This document shows, piece after piece, positions 1-6,800 of a DNA stretch of 10,020 nucleotides; within the stretch, counting starts at the first letter, position 1, and every line of letters begins with the position of its first letter. The stretch is taken from assembly GCA_905192805.1 (NCBI GenBank), contig CAJJMF010000089.1, positions 1 to 10,020 of the forward strand, given 5' to 3'. A program made the position numbers and the translations under genes. Under the pieces are notes generated by a model, which saw only the letters and a program-made list of their open reading frames with translations, did not search any database and was not told the origin of the DNA. The DNA comes from an uncultured Sutterella sp. (GTDB lineage Bacteria; Pseudomonadota; Gammaproteobacteria; Burkholderiales; Burkholderiaceae_F).

Positions 1-45
1 CCGGGCGGCGAGAACGAAACCGTCAGAAGCGCCACCTCCCCGTGA
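1..45 (+). CDS. 3' end of an upstream gene (partial, frame uncertain)
   Basis: The first bases probably hold the C-terminus of a gene that begins left of the window, because the permease at 64 starts as if internal to an operon. Two frames are open from base 1. One ends at TGA 43-45 and gives a tail ending VRSATSP, with G or C in 12 of 14 third codon positions. The other ends at TAA 56-58, five bases before the permease ATG, giving a tail ending PPPRDAET. The first has the better third-position bias and is chosen here, but the choice is weak. By analogy with p19-type iron loci the gene could be a first FtsX-like permease; nothing in these few residues confirms that. Confidence 0.3.
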   Translation, partial: PGGENETVRSATSP

Positions 46-63
46 TGCGGAGACGTAAGACCC

Positions 64-1272
64 ATGACCCAATCCTTGATGCCATTGACTCCCTGTCGAC
101 TTGCTTGGGCAAATCTCGGGGGAAAGCCAGCCCGAACGCTTTTTCTTCTGGCCATTGTTGCGACCTTTACGCTGATCTTTTTTACGGGCAGCATGTTCGT
201 GGCGAATTGGCAAACGGGGCTCGAGAGCTTAAGCGCCCGCTTAGGGGCCGATATGCTGGTGGTACCCCAAGGACAGGGTAAAAAGATCGAAAACGTCCTC
301 TTGCGCGCGGAACCAAGCACCTTTTATATTGATCAGTCCATGGTGGACGTGGTGAAAAAAGTTCCTGGCGCGGCCGCCGTGACCCCCCAACTCTTTATCT
401 CCTCGATGGATGCGCAGTGCTGTTCCGTGAAGGTCCAGTTAATTGGGATGGACTGGGATTCGGACTTTGTGGTGAAACCATGGCTCAAAGGTAAACTCGA
501 TCGCCCCTTAAAAGACAACGAAATCATTGTCGGGAACTACATCGTCGGGGGGGTAGGGGCCAAACTCAAATTCTTTGACCAAGAATTCACGATCGTGGCC
601 GAGTTAGCGCCCTCGGGCATGGGCTTTGATAGTTCGATTTTTATGACGATGGCAGCTGCTCGGGCCTTGGGTGAAAAAAAGGACCCTGACGAAGCCAAAG
701 CCATTGCCCAGAGTGTGAGTGCCGTGTTGGTGCGTGTCACGCCTGGGACCGATCCCTTACATATTTCGGACGGCGTGCTGGATCAATTAGGGTTAGGGGC
801 TAACGTGAACTTCGTGTTTGCCTCGGCCATGATGAGCGATACGGCAGCCAAACTGCGTCAACTCTTAAATGCGATGCTCACCGTGGGTGGGGTACTGTGG
901 CTTGCGGCCTTAGCGATTCTCTTTACCGTGTTTTCGTTTGCCTTTAATGAGCGTGCACTTGAGCGTGCGACGTTGCGGGCGATGGGTGCGAGCCCAACGT
1001 TTGTGGCCAACGTGGTGATGCTCGAATCCTTTTTTGTCGGGGTCGCAGGGTCCTTGGTGGGGATCGGTTTAGGGGCGGTACTTTTTACGCTTTTTACCGA
1101 CAACTTAGCCAAAGTCGTGGGACTACCGAGTTTAGCGGCGCCCCTTTCGTTGTGGCTCATGAATGGGGCGGGCACGTTTGGGCTCGGCCTACTCACTCCC
1201 GTTATAGCGAGTCGGGTGATTTTACGGCGTCGTGCTCACGACGATATTTACCAGACGTTAAAGGAGGGCTAA
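64..1272 (+). CDS. ABC transporter permease, FtsX/MacB type (iron-locus associated)
   Basis: This is a 402-aa inner-membrane permease of the FtsX/MacB/LolC architecture. One transmembrane segment lies near residues 25-47, followed by a large periplasmic domain (about 50-265) and three C-terminal segments near 268-294, 313-345 and 361-388. The last cytoplasmic stretch is basic (RVILRRRAHDD). The ATG at 64 follows GGAGA at 49-53 and directly precedes a basic/hydrophobic N-terminus. The ATPase gene starts 3 nt after the stop, so the two surely form a complex. Families of this type use ATP to drive mechanical work in the periplasm rather than classical import. Followed by an ATPase and a thioredoxin, it resembles the permeases of the Campylobacter p19 iron locus (Cj1661/Cj1662), so a role in ferrous/ferric iron acquisition is inferred. 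A vicinal cysteine pair (Cys119-Cys120, in DAQCCSVKVQ) sits in the periplasmic domain and could be a redox or metal site. Confidence 0.85.
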   Translation: MTQSLMPLTPCRLAWANLGGKPARTLFLLAIVATFTLIFFTGSMFVANWQTGLESLSARLGADMLVVPQGQGKKIENVLLRAEPSTFYIDQSMVDVVKKVPGAAAVTPQLFISSMDAQCCSVKVQLIGMDWDSDFVVKPWLKGKLDRPLKDNEIIVGNYIVGGVGAKLKFFDQEFTIVAELAPSGMGFDSSIFMTMAAARALGEKKDPDEAKAIAQSVSAVLVRVTPGTDPLHISDGVLDQLGLGANVNFVFASAMMSDTAAKLRQLLNAMLTVGGVLWLAALAILFTVFSFAFNERALERATLRAMGASPTFVANVVMLESFFVGVAGSLVGIGLGAVLFTLFTDNLAKVVGLPSLAAPLSLWLMNGAGTFGLGLLTPVIASRVILRRRAHDDIYQTLKEG

Positions 1273-1275
1273 AGC

Positions 1276-2004
1276 ATGGAGCAGACCGATAACGGCGCAA
1301 CCGATACGGTGCTCGTGGCGAGTGAACTCGCGAAACGCTATGAGCGTGGCGGTCGCACCTTTTGGCCCGTGAACGGTGTCTCGTTCACGCTCACCCGTGG
1401 CACCTTTACGACGCTCGTCGGGCGAAGTGGCTCTGGGAAATCCACCTTGATTGCCATGATGGTAGGGCTATTGACAAGTGACAAAGGCAGCGTCACGTTA
1501 ATGGGCAAAGCGCTTGAGGCGCTCGACGAAACGGCGCGCAGCCACCTACGCAATCAGTTCGTGGGGTATGTGCCGCAGAACGTAGCGCTCTTAGCTACCT
1601 TAAACGTGCTCGATAACGTGCGACTCCCGTGGTACTTGAGTGCCCGAGGGGCGGAACCCGAGGGTCGTGCGATGGCGCTCTTAGCGGAATTGGGCTTGGA
1701 GGGGTTGGCTGAGCAAATGCCCGAGGCGCTCTCCGGGGGCGAATGCCGTCGGGTGGCCTTAGCGCGGGCATTGATGGTCAATCCGAGCATCATTATTGCG
1801 GACGAACCCACGGCGAGTTTGGATGCCGAGACGAGTGAGGCGGTCGTGGCACGACTGCGTCAGGCGGCCCGCGACGGGGCAGCCGTCCTCTCGGTGACAC
1901 ACGACATGACGGGCTTAGGGCCCGGGGATACGATTTATCAAATGGCCCAAGGGGTCGTAACGCCGGTGGCGTATCACGACCTTGTTGGGGTGCAAGGACT
2001 TTAA
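1276..2004 (+). CDS. ABC transporter ATP-binding protein (LolD/MacB-like)
   Basis: This 242-aa cytoplasmic ATPase powers the permease encoded just upstream. All nucleotide-binding motifs are visible: Walker A GRSGSGKST (residues 49-57), Q-loop Gln101 in YVPQN, signature LSGGE (152-156), Walker B IIIADE (172-177), D-loop SLD (181-183) and switch His209 in VTHD. The length and the short linker between motifs fit the LolD/FtsE/MacB subfamily that partners FtsX-type permeases. The residues after the signature are CRR, where relatives usually have QQR; this is a mild oddity and should not abolish activity. AGGAGG at 1262-1267 lies inside the end of the permease gene, 8 nt before the ATG, so translation is probably coupled. 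Gene order corresponds to Cj1663 of the Campylobacter p19 iron locus; the actual substrate or task is not shown by the sequence. Confidence 0.9.
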   Translation: MEQTDNGATDTVLVASELAKRYERGGRTFWPVNGVSFTLTRGTFTTLVGRSGSGKSTLIAMMVGLLTSDKGSVTLMGKALEALDETARSHLRNQFVGYVPQNVALLATLNVLDNVRLPWYLSARGAEPEGRAMALLAELGLEGLAEQMPEALSGGECRRVALARALMVNPSIIIADEPTASLDAETSEAVVARLRQAARDGAAVLSVTHDMTGLGPGDTIYQMAQGVVTPVAYHDLVGVQGL

Positions 2005-2038
2005 CGCGTTGGGGGCGCTTGAGGAAGCCCCCACGCGT
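2004..2038 (+). other. Intra-operon hairpin
   Basis: Right after the ATPase stop, CGCGTTGGGGGC (2005-2016) pairs with GCCCCCACGCG (2027-2037), with one bulged T and a 10-nt loop; A2004 and T2038 extend it. There is no T-run behind it and the thioredoxin gene follows within 25 nt. It is therefore more likely an mRNA-stability or partial-attenuation element than a full terminator. Confidence 0.5.
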
Positions 2039-2061
2039 GACCAACCATTAGGAGAACAATC

Positions 2062-2493
2062 ATGAATCGACGTAAACTCATTCAAGCGGGCTTAGCGATC
2101 GGGGTAACGATGAGCCCTGTGGCTCAACTCTTGGCGGCCGACGCGGTGGCGGGTGGCGCGAAATGGACGGATCCGTTCCCCGTCAAGGGGAAAGTGACGG
2201 TGGCGGAATTTGGCGCCAAGTGGTGCGCGGGCTGCCCCGAAATGGAAGCGATCTTTAATAAGGTCAAAGCTTACTATGGGGATCGCGTAGCCATGGTCTA
2301 TGTGGACATTGACCAGTACCCAGGGATTGAAGACAAGTATTTAGTCGCGCAGCTCCCGGGGCAACGCTTCTTTGATATCCACGGGGAACCCATTTGGCAC
2401 CATAATGGCGCCTTGACCGAAGAGGAATTGAAAGAACGTATTGAAATCCTCTTAAAGCGTGCCGAAGAAGATAAGGCCGCTGGCAAAGTCTAA
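2062..2493 (+). CDS. Exported thioredoxin-family protein with CAGC active site
   Basis: This 143-aa protein has an export signal (residues 1 to about 26, MNRRKLIQAGLAIGVTMSP..., ending LLAADA) and a short thioredoxin fold. The redox motif is WCAGC (Cys55, Cys58) after a beta-strand (VTVAEFGAKW). A VYVDIDQYP strand follows, and Pro99 in QLPGQRFF stands where the cis-proline loop is expected. The RR at positions 3-4 is reminiscent of a twin-arginine signal, but the motif is imperfect and Sec export is also possible. CAGC differs from the CGPC of general thioredoxins, suggesting a specialised thiol-disulfide partner. AGGAG at 2050-2054 is spaced 7 nt from the ATG. In the Campylobacter p19 iron locus, thioredoxin-like genes (Cj1664/Cj1665) occupy the same place downstream of the ATPase. 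A role in keeping a cysteine site of the transporter or its iron partner reduced is an inference. Confidence 0.85.
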   Translation: MNRRKLIQAGLAIGVTMSPVAQLLAADAVAGGAKWTDPFPVKGKVTVAEFGAKWCAGCPEMEAIFNKVKAYYGDRVAMVYVDIDQYPGIEDKYLVAQLPGQRFFDIHGEPIWHHNGALTEEELKERIEILLKRAEEDKAAGKV

Positions 2494-2501
2494 GACGCGT
2501 G

Positions 2502-2539
2502 GACTCACGATAGGCGCTCTTGCGCCTAGCCAGTGAGTC
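2502..2539 (+). terminator. Two-part hairpin after the thioredoxin gene
   Basis: GACTCAC (2502-2508) pairs with GTGAGTC (2533-2539), and inside it TAGGCGC (2511-2517) pairs perfectly with GCGCCTA (2522-2528) around a TCTT loop. The stem is very stable, but only GTTTCC follows. It may be a weak terminator or a 3'-end protecting structure for the operon mRNA. Confidence 0.5.
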
Positions 2540-2561
2540 GTTTCCTCGCGATAAGCGTGAA

Positions 2562-2625
2562 CGCTCAACCCGCCTCTCAGGCACGGACGGATTAATCCGA
2601 AGAGGGGATTCGGGTGGGCGTTTTT
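2562..2625 (+). terminator. Probable intrinsic terminator of the transport operon
   Basis: CGCTC (2562-2566), ACCCG (2568-2572) and CCTCT (2573-2577) pair in order with GGGCG (2616-2620, one G-T pair), CGGGT (2611-2615) and AGAGG (2601-2605), leaving a GGATT bulge. The apical loop contains a perfect 12-bp palindrome CGGATTAATCCG (2588-2599). TTTTT follows at 2621-2625 and again at 2629-2633. The layout fits a rho-independent terminator, though the bulge and the large loop make it less certain than the one at 3354. Confidence 0.5.
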
Positions 2626-2641
2626 GCGTTTTTAAAGTGGC

Positions 2642-2647
2642 TATACT
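2642..2647 (+). promoter_or_regulatory. Possible -10 box for the chalcone-isomerase-like gene
   Basis: TATACT lies about 60 nt before the start at 2704 and directly downstream of the preceding terminator. No convincing -35 hexamer is found at 16-18 nt; only T-rich sequence stands there. The call rests on position and on the -10 match alone. Confidence 0.35.
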
Positions 2648-2669
2648 CTCTGGCAACGAATGACATTTA

Positions 2670-2685
2670 CCCTGAACGTTCAGGG
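2670..2685. promoter_or_regulatory. Perfect 16-bp palindrome in the leader (candidate operator)
   Basis: CCCTGAACGTTCAGGG is fully self-complementary and lies between the candidate -10 box and the GAGGA ribosome site at 2694-2698. As DNA it could bind a dimeric regulator just downstream of the transcription start. As RNA it could fold into a 6-bp hairpin beside the ribosome binding site. I cannot assign a regulator. Confidence 0.45.
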
Positions 2686-2703
2686 AACCCGATGAGGATC
2701 ACG

Positions 2704-3285
2704 ATGAAAACGACGTTATTGACCACGCTACTGTGTGCCACGCTCTTTGCCATGCCCGTGGGGGCAGCGCCCCTCAAAGTGGGCGATGTGAGCTACGAAA
2801 GGACGATGACGGTAGCCGAGCAGCCCCTCAAATTGATCGGCGCTGGGATGCGCACCAAGGTGTTTTTTAAGGTCTATGCCGCAGGACTCTATCTAAGTGC
2901 TCCCGCGAAAGACTTGGAAGCGATTCGTGCACTCAGTGCTCCGCTGCGCGTACGCTTAGTGATGGAGCGCGACGTGGGGGCCAAAACCTTTGTGGACGCG
3001 CTGGTGGAGGGCTTAGCTGCGAACAGTAGTGAGGCCACCCGTAAAGTGATTCAAAAAGAAATCGATGCGCTCGTTCGTTGCATGAACACCATTGGCGACG
3101 TGAAAACGGGCGATGTGATTGACTTTGATTTCACCACGGCGGATCAGACCGCGGTGTATGTGAACGGCAACGTCAAAGGCAAGGCCTTAGGCGGTCGCGA
3201 ACTCTACCAAGCCGTCTTGGGGATCTGGTTAGGGCCCAAAGCGATTGATGCGGGCTTAAAGCGTGCGCTTTTGGGCGACAAGTAA
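2704..3285 (+). CDS. Periplasmic chalcone-isomerase-like protein
   Basis: This 193-aa protein has a signal peptide (residues 1 to about 22, MKTTLLTTLLCATLFAMPVGAA) and a mature domain of the bacterial chalcone-isomerase-like family. Recognisable features are the opening VGDVSYERTMTV, the segment GAGMRTKVFFKVYAAGLYL (about residues 45-63) and the closing IWLGPKAIDAGLKRALLG. Bacterial members are usually exported and lack the plant flavonoid context; their substrate is generally unknown, and fatty-acid or lipid binding has been suggested for the fold. The ATG at 2704 is chosen because GAGGA (2694-2698) sits 5 nt upstream and the signal peptide begins there. An in-frame ATG at 2692 is possible but has a weaker ribosome site, and a GTG at 2614 falls inside the upstream terminator. 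The gene is flanked by terminators on both sides, so it is probably transcribed alone. Confidence 0.85.
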   Translation: MKTTLLTTLLCATLFAMPVGAAPLKVGDVSYERTMTVAEQPLKLIGAGMRTKVFFKVYAAGLYLSAPAKDLEAIRALSAPLRVRLVMERDVGAKTFVDALVEGLAANSSEATRKVIQKEIDALVRCMNTIGDVKTGDVIDFDFTTADQTAVYVNGNVKGKALGGRELYQAVLGIWLGPKAIDAGLKRALLGDK

Positions 3286-3322
3286 ACACTCCGCCGTGAG
3301 GCGAAAGCGATTCGGTGCGGCG

Positions 3323-3334
3323 GGGTGAAAACCC
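3323..3334 (+). other. Small hairpin with GAAA tetraloop in the 3' UTR
   Basis: GGGT-GAAA-ACCC is a short stem closed by a GNRA-type loop. It lies next to a second pairing, CCGCCG (3291-3296) with CGGCGG (3318-3323), which cannot form fully at the same time. Both lie between the chalcone-isomerase-like stop and the terminator at 3354, so they are probably part of the mRNA 3' end. Confidence 0.35.
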
Positions 3335-3353
3335 GGCCACGAGACCGATCACG

Positions 3354-3387
3354 AGGAGAATGCTTCACGAGGCGTTCTCCTTTTTTT
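3354..3387 (+). terminator. Intrinsic terminator of the chalcone-isomerase-like gene
   Basis: AGGAGAATGC (3354-3363) pairs with GCGTTCTCCT (3372-3381) around the 8-nt loop TTCACGAG, with a single T-G wobble. A run of seven T follows (3381-3387). This is the clearest rho-independent terminator in the window. Confidence 0.9.
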
Positions 3388-3405
3388 CGGGCGGTGTTGC
3401 GTCCC

Positions 3406-3464
3406 GGCAACCGACCCCCCTCAGGTAATGCCGGTAAACGACCGTCACCTTTAGGCAATCGACT
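3406..3464 (+). repeat. Three degenerate GGYAAxCGACY motifs
   Basis: GGCAACCGACC (3406-3416), GGTAAACGACC (3433-3443) and GGCAATCGACT (3454-3464) stand in the same orientation, with starts 27 and 21 bases apart, just before the AT-rich promoter of the autotransporter. Nothing else in this non-coding stretch explains them. They could be sites for a regulator acting about 110-170 bp upstream of the -35 box, or part of an unidentified structured RNA. Confidence 0.35.
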
Positions 3465-3477
3465 CGGAGAGAGCGCA

Positions 3478-3640
3478 AAACAAGTTAATTTAATCTAAAC
3501 ACGCAATTCTTTAAAAAAGACGCGTTGTCAGACTAATTGGTCGTATTAAGAAATCTAGGTAAGAATACGTATTGACAAACCAAGATCTATTAACGATAGT
3601 ATATTCATTTATTACTTATTAAAAATATTTAATTAATTAC
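3478..3640. other. AT-rich promoter island
   Basis: This stretch is strikingly AT-rich against its GC-rich surroundings, with runs such as TTTAAAAAA, ATTAAAAATATTTAATTAATTA and repeated TTAAT. It is typical of a bendable promoter region and of DNA that nucleoid proteins of the H-NS/MvaT type tend to bind. No open reading frame of note lies in it on either strand. Confidence 0.6.
3572..3600 (+). promoter_or_regulatory. Sigma70-type promoter of the autotransporter gene
   Basis: A consensus -35 box TTGACA (3572-3577) is followed after exactly 17 bp by GATAGT (3595-3600), which matches four of six -10 positions. Transcription would begin near 3607, giving a leader of about 217 nt before the chosen ATG at 3824. 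That leader carries no other strong ribosome site that I can see, and it contains the palindrome GTGGCCAC (3665-3672). Confidence 0.7.
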
Positions 3641-3823
3641 TGGCAGGACGCGTGATCCTTTTTCGTGGCCACGGTTGGCGCCCACTTCTTAAGCGCTTTT
3701 CTCGGCGTTTGCCACGCAATGTTTTCCCTTTGGCTCATCCCTCCTTTGCTCGGATTGACCACCCGGGTCGAGTCGCTTTTAAAGGAAATCTCAGTCCGCT
3801 TGTCCTGCGATGAGGAGATACGT

Positions 3824-6800
3824 ATGACCTTTTCTCACGTTAGTTTAGGCGTGAAACACCGAGCGTTGGGTGACAAGCGCACCGTTTGTCGCGCGCACGC
3901 TCAACCGAGCACGCGTTTAGCCAAAACCCTGTTGAGCGTTGCGCTCATGAGTGCGATGGCGCTGATGAGTGTCAAGGCCGCCGAAGTGATCGACGATCGC
4001 CACGCCGAAGCGGTGGACTACGGTACGCCACTCACATCAATCAATGCCCCCGACGGGTACCGACTCAAAGCCAATAGTTTGAGTATTCCGAGTTTTAAGA
4101 TTGAAGGTTCGCCCGTGACCGTGGAGTTAGGCAGTGGTGGCTTAACGGTGAGAGACAACTATTCGCTTGTCGCCCAAGGGCGGAGGCTTGAGTTTGTCGG
4201 GACGGGCGCCAATGCCGCGTCGCTTAATGGGCAGCAATCCATTAACGTGAATGGCGGGACACTCAACTTTAACCAGATGGGTGAAATCGCGTGGCAGGGC
4301 TATTATTGGGTACATAACGCAGGTCACAGCACGATTGCGGACACGAACCGCTTTGCGGGAGAGAAGCTCTATGTGCAAGAGGGAGCCGAACTCATGGTCA
4401 CGCGCGTGGGCGATCTGACTGTGGGTGGGCAGGTGGATATCAGTGGGAGTGGGTCTTGGCAGATTGAGGATACCCAATCGGTGAATGTGACCTCTGCTTT
4501 TCAACTCCAGCAAGGATCGTATCGCGTCAATGATGTGGAGCGTCTCACTCAGGCTCGCTCCACCTATGTGGGTGATGTGAGCGTCGAGAATGTGGGTGCA
4601 CTCACGTTCACGGCGCCCCAGGCGATTCTGAGCGCCAATAGTGGTGACTCGCACCATTGGCTCAATATTGGCTCGGTCACGTTGGATATGGCTCCGCAAC
4701 CGCTCAGCACCTTTCCTAACTTTTTGACGGGCTTTTACGCCTCCAATTCGGATAACTGGATTCAGACGGGCGCCTTCACGTCCGATGTTCGCTATCAGGC
4801 CTCCTCTTGCACGGGCGTGTGCACCTTTGAGGCCATCAAATCCTATGCGTCACTTTATAGTGTTGGCAAACTTCAGATTGACGTGTCGGGCGACACCGTC
4901 ATCCGAAGTAATTCCGATGTGCCTTTGCCTTTGGTGAGCGGAACCGGTTTCGGTCAAGCCAATGGGTTAACCCGCATTGGGGATCGCTCCGTCGCGCTAA
5001 TGAGGGTGGGGATGGCGGCCGATGGAACCCCCGGCGAACTCACGCTCAACACCGAAGGAACGAACACCTTCGCCTTCTACGATTTAGAGGCCAACCTCAC
5101 GCCACAGGAACCGCAAGGCTTTCTCATCGCGCATTTGTATGCCTATCGTGGTCGCTTGGCCGTCACGGGGGCAGCGAACACGTTCACCTTTGATCGGCAA
5201 CGCGACACGTCACCCGATGGGATCATTAACCTCGCGACGTGGTGGGGCTTTTCTACGGCCGTGAATAGTTTTTCTGGGGGCGATGTGGAAGTGAATGCCA
5301 CCCAAGGCGATAACGCCATTGTGAACGACAAGCCGGCGTCCTACGTGCGTGGCGTGAGTGTGTCTCCTTATAACGCGGAGGCGTGGATAAGTCTTGAGGC
5401 GCCCCAAGGTATGAATCGCATCGTTCTGGCCCCGATTTTCCCCGAGACGGTGAATCACGTTGAAGACAACTTGTTGGGCGATACGACGGGTGTCTATGCG
5501 GCGCTCTACGCACGCCCTAGCTCTGTACCCGATACGCTCAGCTGGGATCGCGCGCACGTGCGACTCGATGCGCAGGGAAACGCCGTGACGCTTCGGACGA
5601 CGAGCCGTGATAGCTTTGGCGTTTCCGCTGCCAATGGAGCGTATGCCGAACTCCTCGCCCGTTCGGGTGACAATACGGTCGATATGGCGACCCGTCAGCT
5701 GATCAACGGGTACCATCACTTCGGCCTCTACGCCAACGGGACGGCACGCGTTTCTGAAGTCGCTCCCTTAGGGGAAAACCGCGTGACGGTGAGCACCCAC
5801 GGTACGGGCAATGAAGGGCCGCTCGTGGGTTACACGCGCGGTGTGATGGTATTTGACAAAGGGGAAGCGTACTTGACGGGTAAAGGGAACCGCGTCACGG
5901 TCGAATCCTCGCTTGAAGCCAATGTGACGGACGGGAGTGCGGGGATTGCCATTCACAATGAAGGGAGAGTGCACCTCTTGGCCACCGAAACGGGCAATAT
6001 CGTGACCGTTAACGCAAAAGACGGGGTGGGGCTTTCCATTGAACCCACCCCCTCGGGTGAGCGCTCGGGAGCAGAGATTACGCTCGAGGCGTTGGGCGAG
6101 GGGAATAATACGGTTGAAGCAACGCGAGCCCTGCTCGTACGGTTGGGGTCCGTGACGATGACGACCGAGGCGGGCGAAAACCGTTTAGTGGCCGAGCGCG
6201 ATGCGATCGTGATTGAGCCTCACTACTTGCCCGATACGGGACGCGTGACGATTGACGGTAAGCAAACGATCGTTGCGAAGACGGGGCTCGCGATCAATGC
6301 GCAACCCACGGCCGAGGAGTGGTTTGACATTCAACTCCACTATGCGCAGGATAGCCGGATTCAGGGCGATCTCTATGCACTCAATGGAGTCGCGACCGAT
6401 ATTTCACCGCGTAATGCCGCCGAACCCGGCACGATGACGCTTGACGGGAATGCGATGTTTTTCCATGGCGCTCGCCTTGATTTAACGTTAACGCCTGGGA
6501 GCCACTGGTCAGGGAATGCCACCGACTACACGGCCTTAGGCGTCACCAATCAGGTGGCGGGGCGCATTGCGCTCACGATGCAAGACGATACCCTCTGGCA
6601 CTTCACGGGCATGAGTATGCTCAAAAGCGTGAGTGGTCGTGGTGGCACGATTGCCTTTGGCACGCGAGAAGACCAGTTAGGCAAAGCGCTCTATATTGAT
6701 CAGCTCACAGGCTCCCAGCGCTTTGCCATGACGCTCAGCAAAGACGCGAGTCGCTCGGATATGCTCTACATCAATGAAGCGAGCGATGACGCGCAAACGT

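Noticed and set aside
42..281. 79-aa plus-strand frame overlapping the permease start
   Set aside because: It has no ribosome site and lies out of frame inside the well-supported permease gene.
2614..2703. Extended start of the chalcone-isomerase-like gene at GTG 2614
   Set aside because: It lies within the terminator stem of the upstream operon and would bury the signal peptide behind 30 residues.
3286..3345. Possible riboswitch in the GC-rich stretch after the chalcone-isomerase-like gene
   Set aside because: It lies upstream of a terminator with no gene behind it in the same transcript, and I could not match it to the cobalamin, TPP, glycine or SAM consensus.
3665..3823. In-frame N-terminal extension of the autotransporter from GTG 3665
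   Set aside because: No ribosome binding site precedes it, whereas ATG 3824 has GAGGAG at 6 nt and begins a plausible long signal peptide.
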